Notes: generated by a model from the sequence alone, not told the origin. Positions 42,031 to 50,331 are shown, numbered from the stretch's first letter. The stretch: 64,000 nt of DNA from Novosphingobium beihaiense (GCF_022832375.1 NZ_JALHLG010000020.1:19228-83227); one strand, 5' to 3'. Translations and numbers: made by a program.

Positions 42031-42336
42031 CTACTCCTCACGGAAGATGGCTTCACGGTCGCGCGCGCCGTTGAGGACGCGCATGATCTGGAGTTCATCC
42101 TCGCCAGCCATGTAGTAGATAACATAGCGGCCCAGGAATTGGGCACGCAGGCCTTCGCGTAGCTCGCCACGCGGGGCGCCGATGAAGGGGCTGGCCGTGA
42201 GGGTTAAGCACTTCTCGTAGATACGGCGAATGAAGCTTTCCGCCGCATGCGGATCATCGAGGGCGATATAGTCGAATATATCGTCGAGATCGCGCCGCGC
42301 CGTATCCGTCAGGACGAGTTTTAGCTGCTTTTCAAT
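42031..42336 (-). CDS. parE: ParE-type toxin without a standard start codon
   Basis: The frame reads EKQLKLVLTDTARRDLDDIF, then DYIALDDPHAAESFIRRIYE, ASPFIGAPRGELREGLRAQF and LGRYVIYYMAGEDELQIMRV ending in DREAIFREE, which is a complete ParE/RelE-type toxin. ParE poisons DNA gyrase. Upstream of LKLVL the frame has no ATG, GTG or TTG before a stop; the possible starts are ATT at 42336 or a CTG at about 42312. A CTA stands where relatives would have the first Met. So the toxin is either started at a rare codon or is silent. It overlaps the antitoxin by 16 bases. Confidence 0.75.
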   Translation of the reverse strand: MEKQLKLVLTDTARRDLDDIFDYIALDDPHAAESFIRRIYEKCLTLTASPFIGAPRGELREGLRAQFLGRYVIYYMAGEDELQIMRVLNGARDREAIFREE

Positions 42337-42587
42337 CGCTCTCGCCCCCGCATGATGATGTCATCGGGATCGAATTCGCTCATGCGTCCGGCATCCCGGT
42401 CGGCAAGGGCTTCATCGACATCCCGGCGCAGGGATTCAAGGGCGGCTTCACGCCGCTCGCGCTTGTATTCCCACTCGCGCATGGCCTCGCGAATGACTTC
42501 GCTCAGGCTGGCATATTCTCCGGCCTTGATGGCATCTTGGGCGAGGCGGAAATGCGCATCCGTAATGGTAATGCTGGCTTTTTCCAT
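42321..42587 (-). CDS. parD: ParD-type antitoxin
   Basis: This 88-residue protein opens with a ribbon-helix-helix (SITITDAHFRLAQDAIKAGE), then YASLSEVIREAMREWEYKRE, and a charged helical tail that would wrap ParE, ending DPDDIIMRGRERLKSS. It neutralises ParE and represses the operon. The gene overlaps the toxin gene by 16 bases, giving translational coupling. Upstream (42588-42615) lies the likely promoter-operator. Confidence 0.9.
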   Translation of the reverse strand: MEKASITITDAHFRLAQDAIKAGEYASLSEVIREAMREWEYKRERREAALESLRRDVDEALADRDAGRMSEFDPDDIIMRGRERLKSS

Positions 42588-42615
42588 GTTTTAGCCTCCT
42601 TGGTAAGATTATATC

Positions 42616-43203
42616 CTACTTTTGGATGTGGGGGCAAGCGTGGCGAGGCAATCTACGTGAAGCTGGCGTATCAATCTTGTCGGTCGGGTATCCCAGCAAG
42701 AGTGTGTCGACCACAAATTGCCATTCCTTACCGTTGGCCGACCGGCTGCGGCCCGTTTTCCAGTTTGAGATGCGCTGCGCAGAGATTTTTGAGTATCTTG
42801 AAGGGAAGGTTCTGACCCATCGCTTCAATTCAACCTTGGTGCGTGCAAGTTCGCGGTTCAGCTCGCATCGCATTTCATCGGTGATCGGGATGTAGCCAAG
42901 CCTAAGCCCGTGAGCCTTATGCGGCGGCGGCTCGACATGGTAGGGCTTGTTGGCATCCGGCTTTTTACCTAGCCATTGCAGGACAGCGTGCCAAAGGTCT
43001 TCGCGGATTTGTGATTTCGTACCCTTCAGCAATCCGCGAATGCGTGCTGCCGTCAAGGTGTGGCCTGTCTGTATAGTGATTTCACGCCCAACCACATGCG
43101 GCTGCACACCCGTGCGTTCAAATTCACCGGCCAGAACATCCCGATCTGCTTCGGTCATGATGTAAATAGTTGAGGTGGATGACAGGCCTGGTTTTTGCGG
43201 CAT
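42616..43203 (-). CDS. Putative DNA-binding protein with two similar helical modules
   Basis: This 195-residue protein seems to be built of two related halves. The first has LTAARIRGLLKGTKSQIRED then LWHAVLQWLG (about 49-78), the second KISAQRISNWKTGRSRSANG then KEWQFVVDTLLLG (about 144-177). Both look like helix-turn-helix units followed by a helix. The tail is basic. No named family was recognised. It lies upstream of parD on the same strand, 28 bases apart, and could regulate the toxin-antitoxin pair or the neighbouring protease. Confidence 0.5.
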   Translation of the reverse strand: MPQKPGLSSTSTIYIMTEADRDVLAGEFERTGVQPHVVGREITIQTGHTLTAARIRGLLKGTKSQIREDLWHAVLQWLGKKPDANKPYHVEPPPHKAHGLRLGYIPITDEMRCELNRELARTKVELKRWVRTFPSRYSKISAQRISNWKTGRSRSANGKEWQFVVDTLLLGYPTDKIDTPASRRLPRHACPHIQK

Positions 43204-43414
43204 TGCATGATGTGATTGTGTTATTTCAGATTACTAAAAGTTAACATGATCTCCATGCCATACTCAACCAAGCTTCGAGAAGACGCTGTGCCAATGGAGT
43301 GACGCATTGATGACGCTTGATAGCCGCCCCGTTATCCCAGGTATCTACATTGAATATTTGAAGAATGGAAATTTTGCGTCAAACGCACTCGTATATTAGA
43401 GGGGGGTCGACAGG

Positions 43415-44800
43415 GTGGTCTCAGATTTCCTGTATGATGAGCGCAGAGCGCTAACGGAATCTCTAACCGAGACATTCTTAAGCCAACAAAAGATTCTCAT
43501 CGCATGCGCTGTTCTTACGGCCTTAACAATGCAACCGCTTTCCGCGTTGCTTATGGTCGTTGTCGTACTTCTCGTTCGAAACAAGTTTAGAAAAGAAACA
43601 AAAGATCATATTCATCAAGACCTGGGGGAGGATTTTGATCTCCCAAAAGGAACTCATTTTGTCATTGATGACGGTTTCTGCAAGGACGATATGTTTACGA
43701 TATCGTTTCCAGGATTCAATCTAATTGCCCACAACAGTAAATTTTTTTCCAAGATGGATGATACAAAGAGGGCTGTTGTTTATCATGAATTTGGCCATTG
43801 CAACCGATGGGATATGGCTTTCTTCTTTTTAGCTGTCGCGGTATCGCTTTTCTATATATTGCAGCCGCTTATATATTACATCCGCATGGATGGGTATTAC
43901 GACCAGAACTCCGGCATGCCGCAGGCTATGGGAGTTGTTTTTGCTCTGATCGCACTGTCAGCGCTTGTCGTGGTGAAGCATGATAGGGAGCATCTTGCCG
44001 ATTTTTATGCGATGAAGTTTGTGCCCGATATATATCTTGCCTTTTTGCGCGAAAGGCTCGTGTTCGGGGACATAGAGGAGCCTGAAAACCGGCTGACCGC
44101 TTTTCTCACGACATTATGGCACCCAAGCTGGAAAAAGCGCCTCGAATATCAAAGTGGAGCTAGCACCTACTCCGGCACGAACATCTTTTTCCGATGTTTC
44201 CTTTTTGGCTTATTTATAACGGTCTTCATGATCTACGCCTCGCTTGAGCGAGAGGCTGGCAGAGTCCTATTTCCGCTGGCCATCTGCTTATACATATTTT
44301 CAGTTGCCTGCGTTATCGGCTGGACGTTGGATGGTGCTACGAAACTGCAATTCTGGAAACGCCTAAGTTTATCGGGTGGTCACTTCACCGGGGTGGCAGC
44401 GGGACTAATTGCGTTCTTTCAGATCGAGATAATTATGGGCGGTGATTACAGCTATCAATGGCAATTGCTGACAAATGTACTGCTCGCAAATTTTCTCACC
44501 CTCCTAGGTGTGCTTTTTATGCTGCCATTTTTTATTCGAAATGGAGCAAACCTTTTATGGCGAATATTTTACGCATCGGCAGTAACAGTGGCGGGATGGA
44601 TGGCAGCCTATATCGTTTTCTACGTACCAGACGTACTGTTGCCTGCTTACAATGGGAGTGAGAACGCACTTTTCGCTTTTGGCGCGATTGCGTCATTCCT
44701 TTTTGTCTTTTTATTTACTGCCATCGCATTTGCGCTTTGCTGCGTCATATGGCTTGGTCAGCATGGAGTAAACTACTTCAAAAAAAGAGTGATTAGCTAG
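43415..44800 (+). CDS. Membrane-embedded M48-type metalloprotease
   Basis: This 461-residue protein has the zinc motif HEFGH (124-128) and a third ligand in REHLADFYAMK (E192, with D196), as in M48/HtpX/Ste24 peptidases. One or two membrane helices precede the protease domain (about 27-55) and some eight follow it, including a C-terminal block of five or six (about 265-460). Family members cleave membrane proteins or peptides. The start is a GTG. The gene is AT-rich, isolated from its neighbours and typical of recently acquired cargo. Its stop shares CTAG with the convergent gene. A role in defence or envelope stress is possible but not shown. Confidence 0.8.
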   Translation: MVSDFLYDERRALTESLTETFLSQQKILIACAVLTALTMQPLSALLMVVVVLLVRNKFRKETKDHIHQDLGEDFDLPKGTHFVIDDGFCKDDMFTISFPGFNLIAHNSKFFSKMDDTKRAVVYHEFGHCNRWDMAFFFLAVAVSLFYILQPLIYYIRMDGYYDQNSGMPQAMGVVFALIALSALVVVKHDREHLADFYAMKFVPDIYLAFLRERLVFGDIEEPENRLTAFLTTLWHPSWKKRLEYQSGASTYSGTNIFFRCFLFGLFITVFMIYASLEREAGRVLFPLAICLYIFSVACVIGWTLDGATKLQFWKRLSLSGGHFTGVAAGLIAFFQIEIIMGGDYSYQWQLLTNVLLANFLTLLGVLFMLPFFIRNGANLLWRIFYASAVTVAGWMAAYIVFYVPDVLLPAYNGSENALFAFGAIASFLFVFLFTAIAFALCCVIWLGQHGVNYFKKRVIS

Positions 44801-45129
44801 AATACGATGATTTCAGGCTTTTCGTTCGGATCATCATTGTCAAAGGTGATGTCACCAGAGGTTTTTTGCTCTGAAATAACGTCAATCAAAGCCTTTGTGA
44901 ATTTTATCAATGCTCTGAGCTTTTCAGCCTCTTCTTGGGTCAGGCCATCAAATTCAAACTGCATCCGAAGGTAGGTACGCTGCGCCGATCCGCCGAAGCG
45001 CGGTGTTTCGTGGATCAGTTTGATTTGATCTTTATATTCCACGAAAAACTCGGGATTGGACTTGACCAACGCCTCGATAAGAGGCGTCAAGCTTTCTCCA
45101 TCAGCCGCTTTGAACGTCAATGTCGTCAT
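44797..45129 (-). CDS. Hypothetical island protein
   Basis: This 110-residue soluble acidic protein starts MTTLTFKAADGESLTPLIEA with a GAGGG site upstream. It has RTYLRMQFEFDGLTQEEAEK and a helical stretch LRALIKFTKALIDVISEQKT. No family was recognised. Its stop codon overlaps the M48 stop within one CTAG. It is divergent from the gene at 45278, and the 148 bases between contain the promoters. Confidence 0.55.
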   Translation of the reverse strand: MTTLTFKAADGESLTPLIEALVKSNPEFFVEYKDQIKLIHETPRFGGSAQRTYLRMQFEFDGLTQEEAEKLRALIKFTKALIDVISEQKTSGDITFDNDDPNEKPEIIVF

Positions 45130-45277
45130 TTTACCCTCGGCTTGATTGGTGGAAGTGCCTATCGCTGCTGCTCGGCATGGACTGGGAAACGGCTTTTTCC
45201 TGTGTCTCGCAGCTGTTTGACGTGTTGCATATTGCGATGTCATAAACGCCATTCGAGCGCACAAATTCAAGGTTTAA

Positions 45278-45754
45278 ATGATGGCAAAAGTTGGGGAAAA
45301 GTCCAAGCTCAACAAAGATAAGTCGCGCGCCGATTCTGACAAAGATGTTAGCCTGAAAAAGCTTGCTGACCAGACACGAGAAGACCTGGCAAGAGATCAA
45401 GAGCAAGTAGAGCAATCATCGAAGGAGGCGCAAGACCAGAAAGCTGGTCAGGTAGCGAAAAAGCAAATAACGATAATACCTGCTGAACAAAGATATGTAA
45501 GACGGACCAAAAAGCAATTTTCGGAAAGTGCGGCACCCCTGAGCGATGCAAGTTATCGTATGAAAAAGTTGGGTGTTTTGGCCATTCCTGAGATCATCGA
45601 TGCGGTTGGGCAAAGCTCAGCCCACCTGGGCGTCGATCAGGCGCAGTGGTTGCGTGCGGCCATCCGCAAAGCGTTACGGGAGGGTCTTGATGTCGATTAT
45701 GAGCTTGATACCCCGATAGAATTTTCTGTGCCCACTCCTCCAGAAGCAGAGTAG
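45278..45754 (+). CDS. Hypothetical island protein with charged N-terminus
   Basis: This 158-residue protein has a Lys/Asp/Gln-rich N-terminal half (residues 1-70, probably coiled coil or disordered) and a C-terminal module, LSDASYRMKKLGVLAIPEII then WLRAAIRKALREGLDVDYEL. The latter resembles a short DNA-binding or accessory domain. No family was recognised. It lies upstream of the membrane-protein and coupling-protein block and could be part of the same conjugation module. Confidence 0.5.
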   Translation: MMAKVGEKSKLNKDKSRADSDKDVSLKKLADQTREDLARDQEQVEQSSKEAQDQKAGQVAKKQITIIPAEQRYVRRTKKQFSESAAPLSDASYRMKKLGVLAIPEIIDAVGQSSAHLGVDQAQWLRAAIRKALREGLDVDYELDTPIEFSVPTPPEAE

Positions 45755-45881
45755 CAACACCGGGGCTATAGCTCGCCCTTGTAACTGGTACCAGTTATAG
45801 ATATATCACCATCAGAAGATGAGTGATGTGACACGCTGATTCGCGTCGCCATCCACAAAAATAGATACGGCCCAACCCACT

Positions 45882-45900
45882 GAAAAGCATCGTGCTTTTC
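45882..45900 (+). terminator. Perfect hairpin ahead of the membrane-protein cluster
   Basis: GAAAAGCA-TCG-TGCTTTTC, an 8-bp perfect stem, ends 22 bases before the start at 45923. It may stop transcription from 45278 or stabilise the 5' end of the downstream message. The T run lies within the stem, and none follows. Confidence 0.4.
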
Positions 45901-45922
45901 GGCAGCAGTAGAGGTGTGTCCG

Positions 45923-46198
45923 ATGGTGGATCAAAGAAACGACATCAAAACACTTGAAGCGCAGATTGCGAAACAGAAGGCGCGCACAACGACCTGCACG
46001 CTGATGCTTTCCACGGCGTGGATCGCCAGCAGCTACTGGACATTCAACGGCCTCATGATGACGGCTGAGGAAAACGCAACCTCTGGCTTCACAGGCGCGG
46101 TGCAGGCCTTGATCGCCAGCATTGTTAGCGCGGTCGTCGTCGCGGGTTCCTGCTCGATGCTTTTGGCTTTCTCCGGTGATGGAGACGGCCATGAATAA
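45923..46198 (+). CDS. Small two-span membrane protein of the transfer module
   Basis: This 91-residue protein starts MVDQRNDIKTLEAQIAKQKA, then two hydrophobic segments (about 24-48 and 58-84) with SSYWTFNGLMM between. It has a short cytoplasmic coiled coil at the front. AGAGG precedes the ATG; another ATG is 3 codons upstream. Its last codons overlap the next gene by 8 bases, so the two are coupled. No family was recognised. Confidence 0.55.
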   Translation: MVDQRNDIKTLEAQIAKQKARTTTCTLMLSTAWIASSYWTFNGLMMTAEENATSGFTGAVQALIASIVSAVVVAGSCSMLLAFSGDGDGHE

Positions 46199-47129
46199 CA
46201 GAACCAAGCGCGCCTTGTGGCTAGGGATAGGTCTGACGCCGTTTGTCTTGTGTATTTCGACGACCATGGCGGTCAAGGGGCTGACAACCGCCCCCGCACT
46301 CCAGGCTGACATGGTTTATGAGGCCGGGCAATGGCAGACCTATGTCGAACGCCAGCAAACCAACCCGGCGGCGGCGCGATCCGTTGCTGATACTCTGGCA
46401 CCACTAAAGCAGTCCATCTGTACAGCAGCCGAATTGGAAAGCTCGGGGGGAACGATTACCGGTTCAGGCGGGCCGGGCGCTGTTTCGGGCGCGCTTCAGT
46501 CTTCCTGCGCGGGCCTCAAAACGATCTTGGAGACAATTGAGGCGGCTGCTGAACGCGATCTTGCTCGGTCGAAATCGCTCACCGAGGAGATCGACAGGCT
46601 GCGGGCAATCCCGGAACGGGAAGACCTGTCGGTATTCGAAAGGCAGCGAGCCTTCCGTAAGGCAACCGACAAAATCAAAGCTGATCTGGCCGATGGCAGC
46701 GCCGAAAACCTTCGTGAAAAGATCAATGCCCAGCTAGCGGTCTTGCGTAGCTCCGTCATCGAGCTGGAGGGTGAGGACGGTCGCTTCGGAGCGCGGCAGG
46801 CTGCTGCCATCTCCAACCTCAAGAGCCAACTCGGAGAGGTTGAGAAGATAGTCAGCGACTTTCTCGGCGCAGGGAATGCCGATGAAGCGCAAGAGATGGC
46901 GGAACCGGCCGATTTGTTGTGGTCCGGCGCAGCCATCGCGCGGTGGTGGCCGCGTATGATTCCACAGATTGCACTCGGTGTAGCCGTTGATTTCATTATT
47001 TTGTGGATGGCCGCCTTTTTGGCGGTGAACCGCGCAAGTCTGCGCGAGATGCAAGATGCGTTCGCCACAAAAGAGCGCAATCGCGCCCGCCCGAACCGCA
47101 CCAATCAGACAATGCGGAAAGGAGTATGA
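46191..47129 (+). CDS. Membrane protein with periplasmic coiled coil
   Basis: This 312-residue protein has an N-terminal membrane segment (KRALWLGIGLTPFVLCISTT), a large region of about 220 residues rich in Glu, Ala and Arg with coiled-coil periodicity, and a C-terminal membrane segment (QIALGVAVDFIILWMAAFLA). It resembles a tether that spans the periplasm from both ends or a hairpin anchored in the inner membrane. It overlaps the gene upstream and is followed after 2 bases by the next one. Confidence 0.55.
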   Translation: MNNRTKRALWLGIGLTPFVLCISTTMAVKGLTTAPALQADMVYEAGQWQTYVERQQTNPAAARSVADTLAPLKQSICTAAELESSGGTITGSGGPGAVSGALQSSCAGLKTILETIEAAAERDLARSKSLTEEIDRLRAIPEREDLSVFERQRAFRKATDKIKADLADGSAENLREKINAQLAVLRSSVIELEGEDGRFGARQAAAISNLKSQLGEVEKIVSDFLGAGNADEAQEMAEPADLLWSGAAIARWWPRMIPQIALGVAVDFIILWMAAFLAVNRASLREMQDAFATKERNRARPNRTNQTMRKGV

Positions 47130-47131
47130 CC

Positions 47132-47698
47132 ATGCTGGCAGCTTTTAAGCGAACAGTTTCGACGCGCGTCACCCATGCCTTATTGGTCGGTGTGAACGCC
47201 GCTGTCTTTGCCACGGTTGCCGGGCTTGCGGCGCTCACGCTTATCAAGAACTTTGAAGACACGCCGGAGATCAGGACGCTGGCTTGCACTCTCGGTTTCA
47301 CGAGCACGTACTGCCCGGAATACGGTCAAGAACCTATTGGAGCGCAGCATGAGAAGGCGGAGATGGAAGACCGTCTTGCCGGTATCGAGGCAATCGAACG
47401 TTCTGTCGATCAAGTTACGCTCTTCAAAACAGAAACCGACCCGCGAAGTGGATTCAAGGTCACTATCGGTACGGTCTACCGCGATCTCTTGAGCGCATCG
47501 CCACAGCCTGAAAATCACTTTTGCTACATCACCCTGCCGAGCGGAGCAGCCGGAGAGAAGCGCTCGCTCTACTTCTACACATCGTCGGGCCGTGTGGATG
47601 TGTCACCTGAAACCTTGCGCAATTCGGGGGTGGACGAGGCCACTCTGAGTTTCGGCAGGTCTGTCTGCAAACCTTTCCTGATTGTCCCTCAACCATGA
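47132..47698 (+). CDS. Single-span periplasmic protein of the transfer module
   Basis: This 188-residue protein starts MLAAFKRTVSTRVTHALLVG with AAGGAG upstream. It has one N-terminal membrane span (about 16-38), two cysteines around 52 and 61 that could form a disulfide, and a mixed domain of about 120 residues with KSLYFYTSSG-like RSLYFYTSSGRVDVSPETLR. No family was recognised. It is the third gene of a tight membrane-protein operon. Confidence 0.55.
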   Translation: MLAAFKRTVSTRVTHALLVGVNAAVFATVAGLAALTLIKNFEDTPEIRTLACTLGFTSTYCPEYGQEPIGAQHEKAEMEDRLAGIEAIERSVDQVTLFKTETDPRSGFKVTIGTVYRDLLSASPQPENHFCYITLPSGAAGEKRSLYFYTSSGRVDVSPETLRNSGVDEATLSFGRSVCKPFLIVPQP

Positions 47699-47701
47699 AG
47701 A

Positions 47702-47721
47702 CCTTCGCTTAGCCGCGAAGG
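47702..47721 (+). terminator. Hairpin after the three-gene membrane operon
   Basis: CCTTCGC (47702-47708) pairs with GCGAAGG (47715-47721) around a 6-base loop, directly after the stop at 47698. There is no T run, so a partial terminator or mRNA-stabilising element is more likely. Confidence 0.4.
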
Positions 47722-47773
47722 CCCAAGCATGACCTAAATCACCACCAAAACCGGATTTTGAAAGGAGTGCGCT

Positions 47774-48070
47774 ATGAGCAATTCGCAGTCAGGAAGCCGC
47801 TCCGGCTCCGCCATGCCTGGCGAGAAAATCTGCGCCGGTATCGGAGGCTTTCTTGTTGCCTTCTTCTTCGCCGCCCCTGTGTACGAGGCGACGATTGATC
47901 GTGCAGAAGCGCACGTAGCCGAGCATTTCCCGTGGCTCAGTCTGTGGCTGCTCTCGCTGGGCTGGGGGACAGTCTGCTTCTTGGGTCTCTTCGGCGTCAC
48001 GCTGATGGCTCTCACGGCCAGCCTTCGCTTCGTGTGGGCAAAGGTCGGCAGCATGCTTCTGGGCAATTGA
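47774..48070 (+). CDS. Two-span membrane protein, probable membrane half of the coupling protein
   Basis: This 98-residue protein has two membrane segments (about 20-38 and 58-82) around a short outside loop with EATIDRAEAHVAEHFPW. That is the topology of the N-terminal membrane domain of VirD4-type coupling proteins. The next gene, 28 bases downstream, encodes a coupling ATPase lacking any membrane segment. A split coupling protein is therefore likely (inference). An AAGGAG site precedes the ATG. Confidence 0.5.
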   Translation: MSNSQSGSRSGSAMPGEKICAGIGGFLVAFFFAAPVYEATIDRAEAHVAEHFPWLSLWLLSLGWGTVCFLGLFGVTLMALTASLRFVWAKVGSMLLGN

Positions 48071-48098
48071 GTGAAATCCCGGCTTGGGAGATCAATCC

Positions 48099-49694
48099 AT
48101 GGACCAGAATGAATTATTTCGCTTCGGAAGCGCCCGGCCTGCCACCAAACAGGAAATACGCAAGGCCGGGTATTTTGAACGAAGACCCGAAAGCGTGTTT
48201 GCAGGCTTTGCCTATGGCAAACCGCTTTTCGGCAATCAGGATGCCAGCTTCTACCTCCAAGCCGGAAGCAGGTCTGGGAAACTGACTGATATAATTGCAT
48301 TTTCTCTGTGTCAGGGCATCTATATGCACTCCATCATCGCGATGGATTGCAAATTTGAGTTGGCAGATATCTCGCGCCAGCAAATTATCGGGCGCAAATA
48401 CTGCATCTACTGGAACCCAACGGGCGATCCGGCTCACCCACAACACCGTATCAATCCCGTTTGCTACATTCGGATCGATAACCCGTCGCTCATATCCGAT
48501 GTGAAGCTGTTCTGTCAGAACATCTTGCCGTTGTCTGGCAGTCCACAGGCGGAGTTCTTTGAACTTCGTGCTCAGGCCTTTATGGAGGCTATTATCCTTA
48601 CCATCGTCCGTCTCGACGGTGTTCTGACATTCCCGCGCCTTTACCAGATCATCAACCTCATTCCGGGCAATAGCGATGAATGGCTCTCCTTCGCATGGGA
48701 AATGCACGAAGGATCGCAGCTTGAACGCGCCATAGAAGAAGAGATTGCTGCCAGCCGTCAGAGCGACAATCGTACCGTTCAAAATATCATCAGCGAGCTA
48801 TTAAAGGCGTTGGCGCCGCTCACGGACAACCGATTGATGGAGTCCGTTTCGCCCCCTTATACGATGTCGATGGCCGATCTGTGTGGATCGCAACCCTATC
48901 ATGTCTACATCATGGCTCCCGCTGAGTTCGTTGAAAGCTGGGCGCCGATCATCAAAGCGCTGTTCGTTTGTGCCTTCATCTACAAACGTAGAGCAGGAGG
49001 TCATTGCACGCCCCAGCTCTGGCTGCTGGACGAATGCGCTCTGCTCAAGGGTTTCCCCATTGTACTTATCGTCTTTTCCCTGGGTGCGACCTATGAAATC
49101 AGAGCTTTTGCGGTCTTCCAGACGCATTCGCAAGCCAAGGCTATCGCCAAGGACGCAGATTCCATTCTACCTGCCAGCGCAGGCCTTTCATGGCAGTTCG
49201 GCATAAGGGACACGGCCAGCGCAGAACGTCTTTCCCAGCGCTTGGGCATGCAATCTCTATACTTCGACGATACCCTGCGTCAGCATGAAGCCGACATGGC
49301 CAGAAAGAAGGCCGTTCGGGATATCATTAGCGGTGGCGACCCCATCGAAGCAGGCATGCGGGCGGAACATTACCGCCGTGCCTCGCAGCATCGTTCCTGC
49401 CAGCAACGCTTGTTGCAAACGCCTGCCGAAATACTCGGCATGCCGCGCAATCGGATGTGGATTTCAGCCGATGGGCTTGAACATTCAATTTATGCTGAAC
49501 GTTGGCCATATTACGAACAGCGCTGGATGGCAGGCAATTTTCATCCCTCGCGCTTCTTCCCTCCGCTCGACAAAGTGCGCGTGAAGACGCTGCTGGGCCA
49601 TGCATGGAAGCGCGTGATCCGCGAGCCAGTCCCCCAAGAATTTGCTGACATGCCGCAATACGCTGACGGATTCTGGACGAGGATCGCAGCATGA
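48099..49694 (+). CDS. VirD4/TraG-type coupling ATPase, soluble form
   Basis: This 531-residue ATPase of the type IV coupling family has the P-loop GSRSGKL (56-62) in SFYLQAGSRSGKLTDIIAF, followed by IIAMDCKFELADISRQ. Walker B lies in LWLLDECALLKGFPIVLIVF (about 307-326), and the TraG motif in AFAVFQTHSQAKAIAKDADS. It would bring relaxase-bound DNA to a secretion channel. The P-loop ends K-L-T where most have K-G/S/T. No N-terminal membrane segment is present, unlike normal VirD4. Its stop overlaps the next start (ATGA). Confidence 0.82.
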   Translation: MDQNELFRFGSARPATKQEIRKAGYFERRPESVFAGFAYGKPLFGNQDASFYLQAGSRSGKLTDIIAFSLCQGIYMHSIIAMDCKFELADISRQQIIGRKYCIYWNPTGDPAHPQHRINPVCYIRIDNPSLISDVKLFCQNILPLSGSPQAEFFELRAQAFMEAIILTIVRLDGVLTFPRLYQIINLIPGNSDEWLSFAWEMHEGSQLERAIEEEIAASRQSDNRTVQNIISELLKALAPLTDNRLMESVSPPYTMSMADLCGSQPYHVYIMAPAEFVESWAPIIKALFVCAFIYKRRAGGHCTPQLWLLDECALLKGFPIVLIVFSLGATYEIRAFAVFQTHSQAKAIAKDADSILPASAGLSWQFGIRDTASAERLSQRLGMQSLYFDDTLRQHEADMARKKAVRDIISGGDPIEAGMRAEHYRRASQHRSCQQRLLQTPAEILGMPRNRMWISADGLEHSIYAERWPYYEQRWMAGNFHPSRFFPPLDKVRVKTLLGHAWKRVIREPVPQEFADMPQYADGFWTRIAA

Positions 49695-49990
49695 CCGACA
49701 CGCCCACGCCCTCAACGACAACGCGGCTGTCATTCACACATGAACGGGCAGAGCTGCGTGCTGATAATCCGCTCTATGCCCGCGCACCTTCCGCCCGCAC
49801 CGCGTTCGAGGCTGAACGTATGGAGCCGGAAGCCAGCCGCGAGGAGCGGCGTGTGTCCTTCCTCGCCAAGCGCCAGCGGCCCGCACCCGTACAGCGTCCG
49901 CGCCCCGGCCTCGCGCTGGGGCCGGACGGAACCGCCTTCAATGCTGATTGGGAAGCTGAGCGCCAGCGTACCCGCCAGCGAGACCGATAG
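49691..49990 (+). CDS. Small disordered accessory protein after the coupling ATPase
   Basis: This 99-residue protein starts in the ATGA of the coupling-ATPase stop. It is Arg/Ala/Pro-rich (YARAPSARTAFEAERMEPEA, QRPRPGLALGPDGTAFNADW) and probably disordered, with a helical end. Such low-complexity basic proteins often bind DNA or partner ATPases, but no family is known for it. Confidence 0.55.
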   Translation: MTDTPTPSTTTRLSFTHERAELRADNPLYARAPSARTAFEAERMEPEASREERRVSFLAKRQRPAPVQRPRPGLALGPDGTAFNADWEAERQRTRQRDR

Positions 49991-50010
49991 TCACCCAAGG
50001 AGAAGACGAC

Positions 50011-50331
50011 ATGGAAAAGAGCCGACCTGTAGACGTGCTGCGCGATTCAAACCTCAAAGCCAGTGTGTTCCGCAACGATGGTGAGAAAGGGCCGTTCTAT
50101 TCGACGACCTTCGCCCGCACTTACACCGACGATCAAGGCCAGCCGCGCGACAGCCATAGCTTTGCCGGAAACGAGTTGTTGCGCCTGTCTGAGCTGGCTC
50201 GCAAGGCATACGACCGTACTCGCGAATTGCACCGGGAAAACGCACCAAGCCGGAATGAAAAGCGGGAGGCTTTTACGGCTCAGCGCTCACAGCAAGATCG
50301 CGGCTCACGTGGCTCCGAGCATTCGCGCTGA
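50011..50331 (+). CDS. Conserved plasmid-type hypothetical protein
   Basis: This 106-residue protein starts MEKSRPVDVLRDSNLKASVF, then GPFYSTTFARTYTDDQGQPR and SFAGNELLRLSELARKAYDR, and ends in a charged tail. It looks like the small protein, with an LSELARxAY helix, that recurs on alphaproteobacterial plasmids and islands beside mobilization genes (from memory). An AAGGAG site precedes the start. Function unknown. Confidence 0.65.
   Translation: MEKSRPVDVLRDSNLKASVFRNDGEKGPFYSTTFARTYTDDQGQPRDSHSFAGNELLRLSELARKAYDRTRELHRENAPSRNEKREAFTAQRSQQDRGSRGSEHSR

Noticed and set aside
43310..43399. 29-codon frame MTLDSRPVIPGIYIEYLKNG just before the M48 gene
   Set aside because: No ribosome site, no neighbour coupling; a leader peptide cannot be excluded but is not supported.
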